Assembly (NCBI GenBank): GCA_049997955.1
Contig: JAEBDY010000010.1
Span: 124,001-188,000, forward strand
Length of the DNA stretch: 64,000 nt
Direction: 5' to 3'
Source of the DNA: Umezawaea sp049997955
GTDB taxonomy: Bacteria > Actinomycetota > Actinomycetes > Mycobacteriales > Pseudonocardiaceae
Position 1 is the first letter of the stretch; the number at the start of each line of letters is the position of its first letter. The notes under the pieces were generated by a model. It worked only from the letters and a program-made list of their open reading frames with translations. It ran no database searches and was not told where the DNA came from. Positions 9,748-17,653 of this stretch are shown in pieces. The position numbers and the translations under genes are program-made.

Positions 9748-10344
9748 TCAGGACGACGTGGCGCGTGGGCCGTTGGACGAGCCGGTCGGGGTCGCGGTGC
9801 GGCGGGTGAGGATCGCCAACGTCCGTTCGCACCAGCGGATGGTCTCCTGTTCGAGCGACCGGCCGCCCATGAGCGTGAGGTAGGGGCCGATCCGGTCGGA
9901 GCGGGTCAGGAACTCGTCCTCGGTGCGGCCGTCGAGCAGCCGGGCGCGGAGGCGGTCGTACCGGGCCAGCTTGGCGCGGGCCCACTCCATCCGCTCCTGG
10001 ACGGCGGCCAGGACGGCGGGCGCGTCACCCGCGTCCACGGCCTGGACCTTGATCAGCAGGTCGTCCCGGAGCGCGGCGGGCTTGGCGGGCTCGGTGGTGA
10101 ACGCGTGCAGTTCCCGCAGACCGGCCTCGGTGAGGGAGAACAGGCGCTTGGTGGGTCGGCGTTCCTGGTGCACGACCCGCGCCGCGATCAGCCCGTCGAC
10201 CTTCATCCGCTCCAGCTCCCGGTAGAGCTGCTGCGGAGTGGAGGTCCAGAAGTTGGCCATCGACGCGTCGAACCTCTTGGCCAGGTCGTAGCCCGAGGCC
10301 TCGCCTTCTAGGAGCGCGGCCAGAACCGCGTCGCGCAGAGCCAC
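9748..10344 (-). CDS. PadR-family transcriptional regulator
   Basis: A 198-residue protein with an N-terminal winged helix of PadR type: ALRDAVLAALLEGEASGYDLAKRFDASMANFW, then YRELERMKVDGLI and a basic wing (RRPTKRLFSLTEAGLREL). The C-terminal half is a helical dimerisation region of the Vir/PadR C-terminal type. PadR proteins usually repress their own gene and a divergent neighbour and respond to small phenolic or drug-like ligands. Here the divergent neighbour is an NTF2-like protein gene 69 bases away, whose regulation by this protein is likely. The start is GTG at 10344. The intergenic stretch is clearly more AT-rich than its surroundings, as expected for a shared promoter. Confidence 0.9.
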   Translation of the reverse strand: MALRDAVLAALLEGEASGYDLAKRFDASMANFWTSTPQQLYRELERMKVDGLIAARVVHQERRPTKRLFSLTEAGLRELHAFTTEPAKPAALRDDLLIKVQAVDAGDAPAVLAAVQERMEWARAKLARYDRLRARLLDGRTEDEFLTRSDRIGPYLTLMGGRSLEQETIRWCERTLAILTRRTATPTGSSNGPRATSS

Positions 10345-10413
10345 CTGGACAACGTAGCAGTTCCATGATTAATGTCCGACGGGACTAGTCAACAAATTGC
10401 CTATGGAGGGTCG

Positions 10414-10809
10414 ATGCACCCGTTTCGCGAAGCCGTGGAGACAGGCGACCACAACGCCGTCGAGGCGCTGCTGGCCGAGGACGTCGTGTTCACCAGCCCG
10501 GTGGCGTTCACGCCCTACCCCGGCAAGGCGATCACCGCCGCCATCCTGCGCGGGGTCCTGCGGGTGTTCGAGGACTTCCGGTACGTCAAGGAGATCGGCG
10601 GCCCGGACGACCGGGACCACGCCCTGGTCTTCACCGCCCGCGTCGGCGGCCTGGAGATCCACGGCTGCGACTTCGTGCACCTCGACCAGGACGGGCTGAT
10701 CGACGAGCTGACGGTCATGGTCCGCCCGCTGTCCGCCGCCCAGGCCCTCTCCGAGGCCATGGGCGCCCAGTTCGGGCGGATCACCAGCGAGGCGATGGGC
10801 GCGGGCTGA
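10414..10809 (+). CDS. SnoaL/NTF2-like domain protein
   Basis: A protein of 131 residues (145 if the upstream in-frame ATG at 10372 is used) of the small cone-shaped NTF2-like/SnoaL fold. It starts HPFREAVETGDHNAVEALLAEDVVFTSP and contains FEDFRY and LDQDGLIDELTVMVRP, all typical of the polyketide-cyclase-like family. Members act as isomerases, cyclases or ligand carriers; no catalytic residue assignment is possible here. The ATG at 10414 is chosen because GGAGGG lies 3 bases before it, a short but usable spacing, while the ATG at 10372 has none. It is divergent from the PadR gene, which probably represses it. Confidence 0.8.
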   Translation: MHPFREAVETGDHNAVEALLAEDVVFTSPVAFTPYPGKAITAAILRGVLRVFEDFRYVKEIGGPDDRDHALVFTARVGGLEIHGCDFVHLDQDGLIDELTVMVRPLSAAQALSEAMGAQFGRITSEAMGAG

Positions 10810-10854
10810 CCGCCGCGGTGGGGAAGCCGGGTGACGGGCCGGACGCCCGGCTGG

Positions 10855-10860
10855 TTAGCT
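10855..10860 (+). promoter_or_regulatory. Possible -10 box of leaderless TerD-like gene
   Basis: TTAGCT stands 6 bases before the ATG at 10867 and no ribosome site lies between them. The same hexamer serves as the likely -10 of crtE on the minus strand at 56971-56976. Confidence 0.35.
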
Positions 10861-10866
10861 GGCCGC

Positions 10867-12951
10867 ATGTCGGAGTCGTTGATCATCCAGAGGACGCTGC
10901 GGGTGCCCGCGCCGACCGGACCCGCGGGGGACGGCGCCGTCGTGGCGCGCCAGCTGGACGCCGCCCTGCTGTCCGCGGGCTTCAAGCTCTCCGGGCCGCT
11001 GCTGGCCCACCTGTCCGGGCTCGCGACCGCCGCCGAGGTGGCCGAGCGGGTGCTGGCGGCCGTGCGCGAACTGGTCGGCGACCACGTCCGGCACAACGCC
11101 TACTTCGTGGACTTCCCGGACCACGTGCCGGACACCCTGGAGTTCTGGCTGGACTGCCTCCGCGACTCCCTCACCCCGGACGCGGAGATCGTCAACCTGC
11201 TCGACCTCCCGGCCTACGGCCGCTACCAGCACGACTACCAGGACCTGCTGGCCGCCCACGACGACCTGATCGCCTCGGCGAAGGACCGGATGACCGTCCT
11301 GCACCTCGGTCTCGGACTCGCCGAGGAGGAGCACGCGCTGTTCCTGGCGCTCGCGGGCAGCCCGATCCCGTTGGCGGAGCACGACCTCCGCGCGCTCGCG
11401 GAGCTGGCCCTGTCCTGTGTGGACTCCGCACAGCCCGAGGTCGTCCCGATCCGCGAGAACCGAGCGGTGATCAACCGCGTCCGCGTCGAGACCGGTGCGA
11501 CGCCGCACGTCGACACCGTGACCGACGTGCTGCGGCTGGCCTGCGCGCTGTCCGACGGCGACGTCACCCTGGAGCGGCCCACCCGCTTCCGGTCGTTCCG
11601 CCGTCCGGTGCGCGCGGCGCTCCTGCGAGCGCTGGACGCGGTCGCGGCCACCGGTCTCGGCGACGTGCGGCGCCGCCGCGAGGCGTGGAAGCGCCTGGGG
11701 GAACGGCTCCACCCGCACGAGTACCCGCACCTGCCGCACGCGCAGGACGTGTTCTCCGTGGCACGCGGCCGGAAGTCCGCGCAGTCGCTCGCCGGCCTGG
11801 TGGAGATCGCGTTCCGCGACGGCGAGGTGGGCCGGGCGGTGGAACTGCTGGCGACCGCGCCGGGAATGCTGGTGCGCAACCTGGACCGAGTGCTGCGGTC
11901 GACGCCGCCCGGCGAGGTCGACCCGATCGTCGCGACCGTCGCCGGTGTCCTCGGCCGGGTGTCCGGCCGCGTGCTCCTGTCCTTGCGCGACCACCTCGCG
12001 AACCGCCTGGTGCCGGACGTCGCCAGGCTGTTCCCCAACCGCCGGGGCGGCGCGTGGGTCGCGGCGGACGACCGGGCGCCGCTGAGCGAGGACGTGGTGG
12101 CGCGGCTGTGCGCGCTGCTGGACGACGAACTGCTCCGCAGGCTGCCCTCGTTCGACCGGCTCGTGGTCGACCCGGACGCGTCGGCGCTCGTGGTCCCGCT
12201 GTCCGACAAGGTGACCGCGGGCGGGTTCGGCGTCGTCGCGCGCGGGTCGGTCGTCCCGGTCACCGGTGACGTGCTGCGGTTCTTCACCTACTGGCGGGAG
12301 CGGTCGACCACGACCGACTTCGACCTGTCGGTGCAACTCCTCGGCGACGGGTTCGAGGACGCGGGACAGCTGTCCTGGACCAGCCTCAGGGGTTTCGGCG
12401 GCGTGCACTCCGGCGACCTCACGTCCTCGGCCGACGGCGCCTCGGAGTTCGTCGAGCTGGACCTCCGCAAGGTGACGGCGCGCCACCTCGTGCCGCAGGT
12501 CCTCGTCTACTCCGGCGAGGGCTTCCGGCAGGTGGCCGAGTCGTTCTTCGGCTTCCAGACCAGGGAACCCGACCAGCGGGGCCTGCCGTTCGAGCCGCGC
12601 ACCGTGCGGATGAAGTCCGACCTGCGCGGCGCGGGCAGCGTGGCCGTGCCGCTCGTCTTCAGCCGGGCCGACGACGGCTCGTGGTCGGCCCGGTGGCTGC
12701 ACCTGCACCTGACCGGCGCCCCGTGGTTCAACCAGGTCGAGTCCCACCGGTCCGCCGTGTCGTCGCTGGTGCGGAACGTCGTGGAACGCCACCACCTCAC
12801 CGTCGGCTACCTGGTGGACCTGTTGCGCCGCAAGGCGGGCACGGCGTCGGCCGGGCCGGTCGCCTACATCGGCTTCGAACGGCCGGACGACCTGCCGGAG
12901 GGGTCGCGGGTGTTCACGCCCGATCGGCTGAGCGACCTCGTGCCCCGCTGA
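10867..12951 (+). CDS. TerD-domain protein with long N-terminal helical region
   Basis: A 694-residue protein. Its C-terminal third (about residues 460-570) contains a recognisable TerD/tellurium-resistance domain: FDLSVQLLGDGFEDAGQLSW, GGVHSGDLTSSADGASEFVELDLRKV, then LVYSGEGFRQVAESFFGF. The DFDLS segment corresponds to the calcium-binding DLDxS core. The N-terminal two thirds are helical, contain no motif I recognise, and lack the RING-type finger of the related MXAN_6230/SCO0854 family. TerD proteins take part in stress and phage-resistance membrane complexes; a specific role is unknown. The start at 10867 is favoured over GTG at 10831 because a -10-like box lies 6 bases upstream. The gene converges on the membrane protein gene ending at 13001. 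Confidence 0.72.
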   Translation: MSESLIIQRTLRVPAPTGPAGDGAVVARQLDAALLSAGFKLSGPLLAHLSGLATAAEVAERVLAAVRELVGDHVRHNAYFVDFPDHVPDTLEFWLDCLRDSLTPDAEIVNLLDLPAYGRYQHDYQDLLAAHDDLIASAKDRMTVLHLGLGLAEEEHALFLALAGSPIPLAEHDLRALAELALSCVDSAQPEVVPIRENRAVINRVRVETGATPHVDTVTDVLRLACALSDGDVTLERPTRFRSFRRPVRAALLRALDAVAATGLGDVRRRREAWKRLGERLHPHEYPHLPHAQDVFSVARGRKSAQSLAGLVEIAFRDGEVGRAVELLATAPGMLVRNLDRVLRSTPPGEVDPIVATVAGVLGRVSGRVLLSLRDHLANRLVPDVARLFPNRRGGAWVAADDRAPLSEDVVARLCALLDDELLRRLPSFDRLVVDPDASALVVPLSDKVTAGGFGVVARGSVVPVTGDVLRFFTYWRERSTTTDFDLSVQLLGDGFEDAGQLSWTSLRGFGGVHSGDLTSSADGASEFVELDLRKVTARHLVPQVLVYSGEGFRQVAESFFGFQTREPDQRGLPFEPRTVRMKSDLRGAGSVAVPLVFSRADDGSWSARWLHLHLTGAPWFNQVESHRSAVSSLVRNVVERHHLTVGYLVDLLRRKAGTASAGPVAYIGFERPDDLPEGSRVFTPDRLSDLVPR

Positions 12952-13000
12952 TACGCTGCCGTCGCGAGGCCATGGCGGGACTTCCTTCGTACGACCTCCA

Positions 13001-14275
13001 CTAGTGCCGCCGCTTTCCTCGCACTCCGAGGCGCCGCACCACCGCGGGCGCCCACGGCGCGGCGCCGATCACGGCCAGCAGCACCAGCAGCGGTGCCCGC
13101 CACCACGACGAGGTGGTCGCGGGCGGCGGGGTCGGCCGCGGTGCCACCCACGGCCGCGCGGTCTTCGACCACGCCAGGAACGCGTCGCCGATCGGCATCA
13201 CCCCGAAGGCGTACCGCTTGGTCCACGGGGTGTCGACCGGCAGACCGACCAGTTCGACGTGGTTGGCCAACGCCTCCGCGAGCGGGGCGTCGCCGTGCAC
13301 CTGGGCCGCGCCGAGGGTCACCACGGTCGCGGACAGGCTCACCCCGAGCGGGAGCGGCCCGGAGTCGACGTCGGCCGGACCGTCCACCCCCTCGGGGTAC
13401 TCCCGCACGGCCGGGCCGAGACCCAGCGGCGAGACGACGTGGAGGTCGCGGAAGCGCTGGTACTGCTCGCGGGCGAAGGCCGGGTCGACCTCGGGCAGGA
13501 ACCGGTGGACGAGGCTCTGCGAACTGCCCCTGGCCCCCTCGACCCCTTCTCCGGTGACGGGGTCCACCCGGTGCGGGAGCAGTCCGGTCCGCGGATCGAG
13601 CCGTTGACCGACCCCTCGGAGCCACCGCTCGGCGGTGGCGGCGAACCGCGGGGACAGCAGGGTGTCGTGCAGCCGCAGCGACGCCATCGCCACGGTCGAG
13701 TCCACCGGCCACGCCTGGCCGGGGTACGCCGCCAGGTAGGGCGAGGCCGAGGCGTCGAACGCTTCGCCGAGGGCGGCGGAGTCGGCGGCGAAGCGGTCCA
13801 GTTCGGCCGGGTCGCGCCGCTCGACCGGTTGCAGGCTCAGCACCCCGCCGCGCAGCCAGTTGCTCCACCCGCGGTAGAAGACGCCGTGCGCCGGGGACAG
13901 TCCCGAGCTGAACGGGGCGAGTCCGGACGGCGACTCCAAGCGCCCCAACGCGTACCGGGCCTCCCGCAGCGCGTCCGACCGCTCGCCGACCGGTCGGCGC
14001 AGGCCCAGTTCGACCCAGCTCAGGCCGTACAGGGCGTGCAGGAAGAAGTAGCCCTCCGGGAACAGGCGCTGCGCTTCCCCACCGGCCCCGCCGTCCAGCG
14101 CCGAGCGGAGGAACACCAGCTGCCGCTGGACCCCGATGGGCTCACCGGCCGGGCCCGCGGTGGCGGGCACGACGAGCCGCACCGCACCCACCAGCGCGCA
14201 GGCGCTGACCGCGACGGCGAGCAGTCGGCGCGACCACCGCAGGACCTGGCGCGCGGACGGCGCTCCCCCGGACAT
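13001..14275 (-). CDS. Membrane-anchored protein, linalool dehydratase/isomerase-like fold (function unknown)
   Basis: A 424-residue protein with an N-terminal membrane segment (about residues 17-35), a long extracytoplasmic helical region and a C-terminal membrane segment (about 393-410) followed by a basic tail. Conserved blocks include FPEGYFFLHALYGLSWVELG, HGVFYRGWSNWLRGG, YPGQAWPVDSTVAMASLRLHD, RTGLLPHRVDP and DVDSGPLPLGVS. These resemble a family of actinobacterial membrane proteins with an alpha/alpha-barrel of linalool dehydratase/isomerase type; that link is from memory and moderate. The PVDS and HRVDP motifs could line an active site. A TAGGAT box 6 bases before the ATG suggests leaderless transcription. 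It sits alone between a TerD-like gene and a pectate lyase gene. Confidence 0.65.
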   Translation of the reverse strand: MSGGAPSARQVLRWSRRLLAVAVSACALVGAVRLVVPATAGPAGEPIGVQRQLVFLRSALDGGAGGEAQRLFPEGYFFLHALYGLSWVELGLRRPVGERSDALREARYALGRLESPSGLAPFSSGLSPAHGVFYRGWSNWLRGGVLSLQPVERRDPAELDRFAADSAALGEAFDASASPYLAAYPGQAWPVDSTVAMASLRLHDTLLSPRFAATAERWLRGVGQRLDPRTGLLPHRVDPVTGEGVEGARGSSQSLVHRFLPEVDPAFAREQYQRFRDLHVVSPLGLGPAVREYPEGVDGPADVDSGPLPLGVSLSATVVTLGAAQVHGDAPLAEALANHVELVGLPVDTPWTKRYAFGVMPIGDAFLAWSKTARPWVAPRPTPPPATTSSWWRAPLLVLLAVIGAAPWAPAVVRRLGVRGKRRH

Positions 14276-14281
14276 CCGCCG

Positions 14282-14287
14282 ATCCTA
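14282..14287 (-). promoter_or_regulatory. -10 box of probable leaderless transcript (membrane protein gene)
   Basis: TAGGAT on the minus strand lies 6 bases before the ATG at 14275, with no ribosome site between them. Confidence 0.5.
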
Positions 14288-14355
14288 TTCGGTCGGGAGC
14301 GAGCGTCGGGTTCGCCCCTTCCCCTGTCCCGCAACGGCAAACCGTGCGACACGGG

Positions 14356-14387
14356 TCGGGGCCGCGCCCCGGTGGACGCGGCCCCGA
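14356..14387 (-). terminator. Hairpin terminator after pectate lyase gene
   Basis: TCGGGGCCGCG and CGCGGCCCCGA make perfect 11-bp arms with a 10-base loop, beginning 12 bases after the pectate lyase stop. No U-tract follows, which is usual for actinomycete terminators. Confidence 0.7.
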
Positions 14388-14398
14388 TCACGGGTGGT

Positions 14399-15697
14399 CT
14401 AGCGCTGGGTGATGTCCGATGGCTGGTAGAGGCAGTTGACGCCGTCCGCGCCGGACCCGATCTTCGTGGGTTCGCCGCCCTTGGGCACTCCCTTGTACTT
14501 GTCGCAGATGGAGGTCGTGCCGTAGACGGTGATCCGGGAGAAGCGGGCGGTGTCGCCCCAGTTGGTGTTGATGCCGGCGAGCACCTTGGTGCTGCGCGCG
14601 GTGACGCCGTCCAGGACCACGTGCCGCTGGTAGGAGTTGGTGCAGTTGCCGCACGCCCGGTAGAGCTTGCCGGAGCCGTGGACCTGGAAGTTGCGGATGG
14701 TCAGCGTGCCCGCGCCGTTGTGCTGGAACACCTTGTCCGTGCCGGACTTCGCGCCGCCGCCGTCGACCAGGTAGGTCGCGGAGGAACTGGGGCCGAGGAA
14801 CGTCGCCGCGTCCTCGCCCACGTCGTTCCACCACACGTTGCGGATCGTGCAGGACCCCTCGCAGTGGATCCCGTCGCCCGCGGGCGCGTCCAGGAAGACG
14901 TTCTGGATGGTGCCGCCGTTGGCCACGACGAACATCGGGTCCTGGCCCTCGCCCTGACCTCCGTCGCCGATGCCGTAGTGGCGCTTCATGCCGCCGTCGA
15001 AGAACGTGCCGACGTTCCTCGTGGTCGTCTGGTGCACGCTTCCGGTGTCGGACGGCCACGGACCGCTGCCGTCACCGCCACCAGTCGGCGGGGACGTCGT
15101 CGTGGTCGTCGTGGTGGTGGTCGTGGTCGGTCCGCCACCACCGCCCACCGGGGCGAACGTCCACTGCTTGGTCGCGGCGCTGTCGCAGGAGTTCGTCTGC
15201 ACCAGCGCGCCCGCGGCGGTGGAGTTGTCCTTGAGGTTCATGCACTTGCCGCCGTTGGCGTCGGCCACGCGGTAGTTGTCGCCGTTCGCGGTCAACGACC
15301 AGGTCTGGCCCGCGCCACCGGTGCACGCCGCCTGCTCGATCACCTTGCCCGCCGACGTCGACCCGTCCCGGACGCCGACGCACAGGCCGCTGCCGACGGA
15401 CGTGATCCGGTACCCGCCGCCGACCGCCGCCAGCGTCCACTTCTGCCCGCCGACGTCGGCGCACGCCGCCTGCTGGAGCTGCACGCCCGCGCCCGTCCCC
15501 GGCGCGTCGAGGCAGAGCCCGCTGGCCGAGTTGGTCACCTTGTAGGTGCCCGCGCCGACCGCGGCTTGCGCGGGTGAGGCGAGGGGCCAGGCGGCGAGGG
15601 TGGTGGCCAACGCCGTGGCACCCGCGGCGGCCGCCACGCCCAGGCGCCACCGCACGCCGCGCGGCCGCGTGGTTGGAGGTCGATCCGATGTGCTCAT
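14399..15697 (-). CDS. Secreted pectate lyase (PL3-like) with ricin-type lectin domain
   Basis: A 432-residue secreted enzyme. The N-terminus is basic, then a hydrophobic core ending in ASPAQA gives a signal peptide. Next comes a ricin-type beta-trefoil (CBM13-like) with three QxW repeats (QKW, QTW, KQW), then a linker with eleven consecutive threonines, then a right-handed beta-helix pectate lyase domain with GDGIHCEGSCTIRNVWWNDVGEDAATF and CGNCTNSYQRHVVLDGV, typical of the PL3 family. It should cleave polygalacturonate by beta-elimination with calcium. The ATG at 15697 has GGAG 5 bases upstream. The upstream region carries a LacI-type operator candidate, fitting sugar-regulated expression. 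A terminator hairpin follows. Confidence 0.88.
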   Translation of the reverse strand: MSTSDRPPTTRPRGVRWRLGVAAAAGATALATTLAAWPLASPAQAAVGAGTYKVTNSASGLCLDAPGTGAGVQLQQAACADVGGQKWTLAAVGGGYRITSVGSGLCVGVRDGSTSAGKVIEQAACTGGAGQTWSLTANGDNYRVADANGGKCMNLKDNSTAAGALVQTNSCDSAATKQWTFAPVGGGGGPTTTTTTTTTTTSPPTGGGDGSGPWPSDTGSVHQTTTRNVGTFFDGGMKRHYGIGDGGQGEGQDPMFVVANGGTIQNVFLDAPAGDGIHCEGSCTIRNVWWNDVGEDAATFLGPSSSATYLVDGGGAKSGTDKVFQHNGAGTLTIRNFQVHGSGKLYRACGNCTNSYQRHVVLDGVTARSTKVLAGINTNWGDTARFSRITVYGTTSICDKYKGVPKGGEPTKIGSGADGVNCLYQPSDITQR

Positions 15698-15839
15698 GAC
15701 AACTCCGCTTCCGACTTCCCCTGGCACCGAGACCGGCGGTGGACGCTTTCCGAAAATCTATTCATCGCACCGCGTTCGCACACGGCGGAACAATGGTGGA
15801 TACCCGACAACTCGTGCTTCTCCCTGACGTCGTTGTGCA

Positions 15840-15853
15840 GGAAAACGCTTTCC
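15840..15853. promoter_or_regulatory. LacI-family-like operator upstream of pectate lyase
   Basis: GGAAAACGCTTTCC is a palindrome with 5-bp arms and the central CG step typical of LacI-family operators. It lies 143 bases upstream of the pectate lyase ATG. The half ACGCTTTCC recurs at 15743-15751, 46 bases upstream of the ATG. No LacI-type gene is in the window, so the regulator would act in trans. Confidence 0.45.
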
Positions 15854-16130
15854 AGTCGGATGCTAGATGGTGCGGAAGGAGCCGGTCAACGGCGGTTTTC
15901 CGGACTCTTCCCGGTGCGGGAGCGTCGAATGCGATCGAACACCGAGGTGATAGGCGTTCGCATTGATCATCCATCGAGAACAATTCCGTGGAAGCCAATG
16001 CGGATGGTCATACTCGTGAACAGAATGGGCGGATTCGGGTCACGTTCGTGAACCTGTGGTCGGACACCGCGGCGATGTTTTCCGGCGGAGGTCCGCGATC
16101 CGGTGCTGACGAACCGGCGCCGCCCGCCGC

Positions 16131-16136
16131 TACCGT
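16131..16136 (+). promoter_or_regulatory. -10 box of probable leaderless transcript (RibD-like gene)
   Basis: TACCGT lies exactly 7 bases before the ATG at 16144 with no ribosome site in between, the same arrangement as at 6991. Confidence 0.5.
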
Positions 16137-16143
16137 CCGGGCC

Positions 16144-16899
16144 ATGGCAGCGAACGCACGACCCCGTGTGGTCATCTCGGTGACCGCGACCGCCGACGGG
16201 CGGGTCGCGCTCAGCCGCGCGGAGCGGCTCGTCGACGAGGACGTCCGCCGGCGGTGGACGGCCGCCTGGCCGCCGGACACCGCCGACCTGCTGGCGCGGC
16301 GGTCGGACGCCATCGACCGGCGTCACCACCCGACGGTCGTCCTGGAGGGCAGCGGCACCTTCGTGGCCGACGACGACGGCCCGCTGGAGCTGCCGGTGAC
16401 CACGACCCCCGCCGAGGAGCTGTGGACCGACTTCCTCCCCCACCGCACCCCGCGGTGGTTCGTCGTGGTGGACGGGCGCGGCCGGGTGGCGTGGACCCGC
16501 AAGGGGGACTCCACGACGAGCCTGCTGGTCGTCACCAGCCGGGCCACTCCCCTGCCCTACCTCGCCCACCTGCGCCGCGAGCGGATTCCCTACCTCGTCG
16601 CCGGCACCGACGGGGTCGACCTGGAGGCCGCCCTGGTCAAGATCCGCGAGCGGCTGGGCGCCGGGTGCGTGGTCTCCGAAGCGGGCGGAGGGCTCAACGG
16701 CGCGCTCCTCCGCGCGGGCCTCGTCGACGAGCTGCACGTCGTCACGGTCCCCACGCTGGTGGGCGGGTTGGGGACGCCGTCGGTCGCGGACGGGTCGCCC
16801 CTCCCACCCTGCGCGGCCCCGACACCGCTGCGGGTGGTCGACGTGCGGGTCGGTGCCAACGGCACGACCTGGGCCCACTACGAGGTCGGGCCCTGGTGA
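16144..16899 (+). CDS. RibD C-terminal/dihydrofolate reductase-like family protein
   Basis: A 251-residue protein of the RibD reductase-domain fold, which uses NADPH on pteridine- or pyrimidine-like substrates. Typical elements are RPRVVISVTATADGRVALS at the N-terminus, the LLVVTSRATPLPYLAHLRRERIPYLVAG strand-helix unit, and the CVVSEAGGGLNGALLRAGLVDELHVVTVPTLVGG block that carries the conserved GG..L.....DE signature. It lacks the N-terminal deaminase domain of RibD, and no riboflavin genes are nearby, so the true substrate is unknown. The start at 16144 fits the leaderless -10 box 7 bases upstream. It converges on the SDR gene that ends the catabolic block, with only 19 bases between. Confidence 0.8.
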   Translation: MAANARPRVVISVTATADGRVALSRAERLVDEDVRRRWTAAWPPDTADLLARRSDAIDRRHHPTVVLEGSGTFVADDDGPLELPVTTTPAEELWTDFLPHRTPRWFVVVDGRGRVAWTRKGDSTTSLLVVTSRATPLPYLAHLRRERIPYLVAGTDGVDLEAALVKIRERLGAGCVVSEAGGGLNGALLRAGLVDELHVVTVPTLVGGLGTPSVADGSPLPPCAAPTPLRVVDVRVGANGTTWAHYEVGPW

Positions 16900-16918
16900 A
16901 CCGGAGGCGCGCGACCGC

Positions 16919-17653
16919 TCAGAGCGAGACGGTCAGGCCGCCGTCGACGACGAGCGTCTGCCCGGTGATCGCGCCCGCCTGGTCGGAGGCCAGGAAGGCG
17001 ACGACGTTGGCCACGTCCTCGGGGGTGGCCAACCGCAGCGGGGTGCGGCTCTCGCGGCGGTCGACGCCCGCCTGGTCCACCACGGTGAGCGAGCCCGGCG
17101 TGGGGATGAACCCCGGCGCCACGGCGTTCACGCGGATCCCGTCCGGCGCCAGCTCGACGGCGAGTTGGCGGGTCATGCTGGCGCCCGCGCCCTTGAGCGC
17201 GCCGTACATCGTGGCCTTCGGGAACCCCGTCGTGGCGGTGATCGAGGTGATGTTGATGATGGAACCGCCGCCGTCGCCCATGGCCTTCGCCGCTCCCTGG
17301 CTGAGCCAGACCATGCCCTTGATGCCGATCGCGATCATCCGGTCGAGCACCTCCTCCTCGACGTCGGGCAGCAGCGCGTAGTGGATCCAGGCGGCGTTGT
17401 TGACCACCACGTGGACACCGCCGAACCGCTCGCGGACCACGTCGACGAGGGCGAGCACCGCCGCGCGGTCGCTGACGTCGCCGTGGACCGGGTGGACACC
17501 GGGTGCGGCGACCGCCGGGAGGGTCGAGAGGTCCCGGTCCGCGGGGTAGCCGACGTCGAACCCGACGACGGCGTAGCCCGCCTCGCTCATCCGCTCGGCG
17601 ATGGCCGCGCCGAGTCCCCGTGCCGATCCGCTGACGATGCACACCCTGGTCAT
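16919..17653 (-). CDS. Short-chain dehydrogenase/reductase (catabolic block)
   Basis: A 244-residue NAD(P)-dependent oxidoreductase with all SDR landmarks: the TGxxxGxG-like cofactor motif VSGSARGLGAAIAERM, NNAAW, the catalytic Ser in NITSITA and the Tyr-Lys pair in MYGALKGAG, followed by IRVNAVAPGFI. The C-terminus ITGQTLVVDGGLT is typical. Its ATG overlaps the stop of the upstream flavin monooxygenase by ATGA, so the two are translated together. A plausible job is to oxidise a secondary alcohol to the ketone that the monooxygenase uses, or to reduce its product; this is inference from the pairing. It is the last gene of the minus-strand block. Confidence 0.9.
   Translation of the reverse strand: MTRVCIVSGSARGLGAAIAERMSEAGYAVVGFDVGYPADRDLSTLPAVAAPGVHPVHGDVSDRAAVLALVDVVRERFGGVHVVVNNAAWIHYALLPDVEEEVLDRMIAIGIKGMVWLSQGAAKAMGDGGGSIINITSITATTGFPKATMYGALKGAGASMTRQLAVELAPDGIRVNAVAPGFIPTPGSLTVVDQAGVDRRESRTPLRLATPEDVANVVAFLASDQAGAITGQTLVVDGGLTVSL

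Larger units (their letters stand above)
15698..16143. other. Intergenic region between pectate lyase and RibD-like genes
   Basis: About 450 bases without a convincing gene and visibly richer in A and T than its surroundings. It holds the pectate lyase ribosome site and promoter region, a LacI-like palindrome at 15840-15853 with a second copy of its ACGCTTTCC half at 15743-15751, and the RibD-like -10 box at 16131-16136. Short open frames here lack codon bias and ribosome sites. Confidence 0.5.

Noticed and set aside
15060..15130. ACC/GTG-type simple repeat in the pectate lyase gene
   Set aside because: It codes for the threonine-rich linker between lectin and lyase domains, a normal feature of secreted multi-domain enzymes, not a regulatory repeat.
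13004..15577. Plus-strand open frame spanning two minus-strand genes
   Set aside because: It runs through two unrelated real genes and the terminator between them and shows no recognisable motif.
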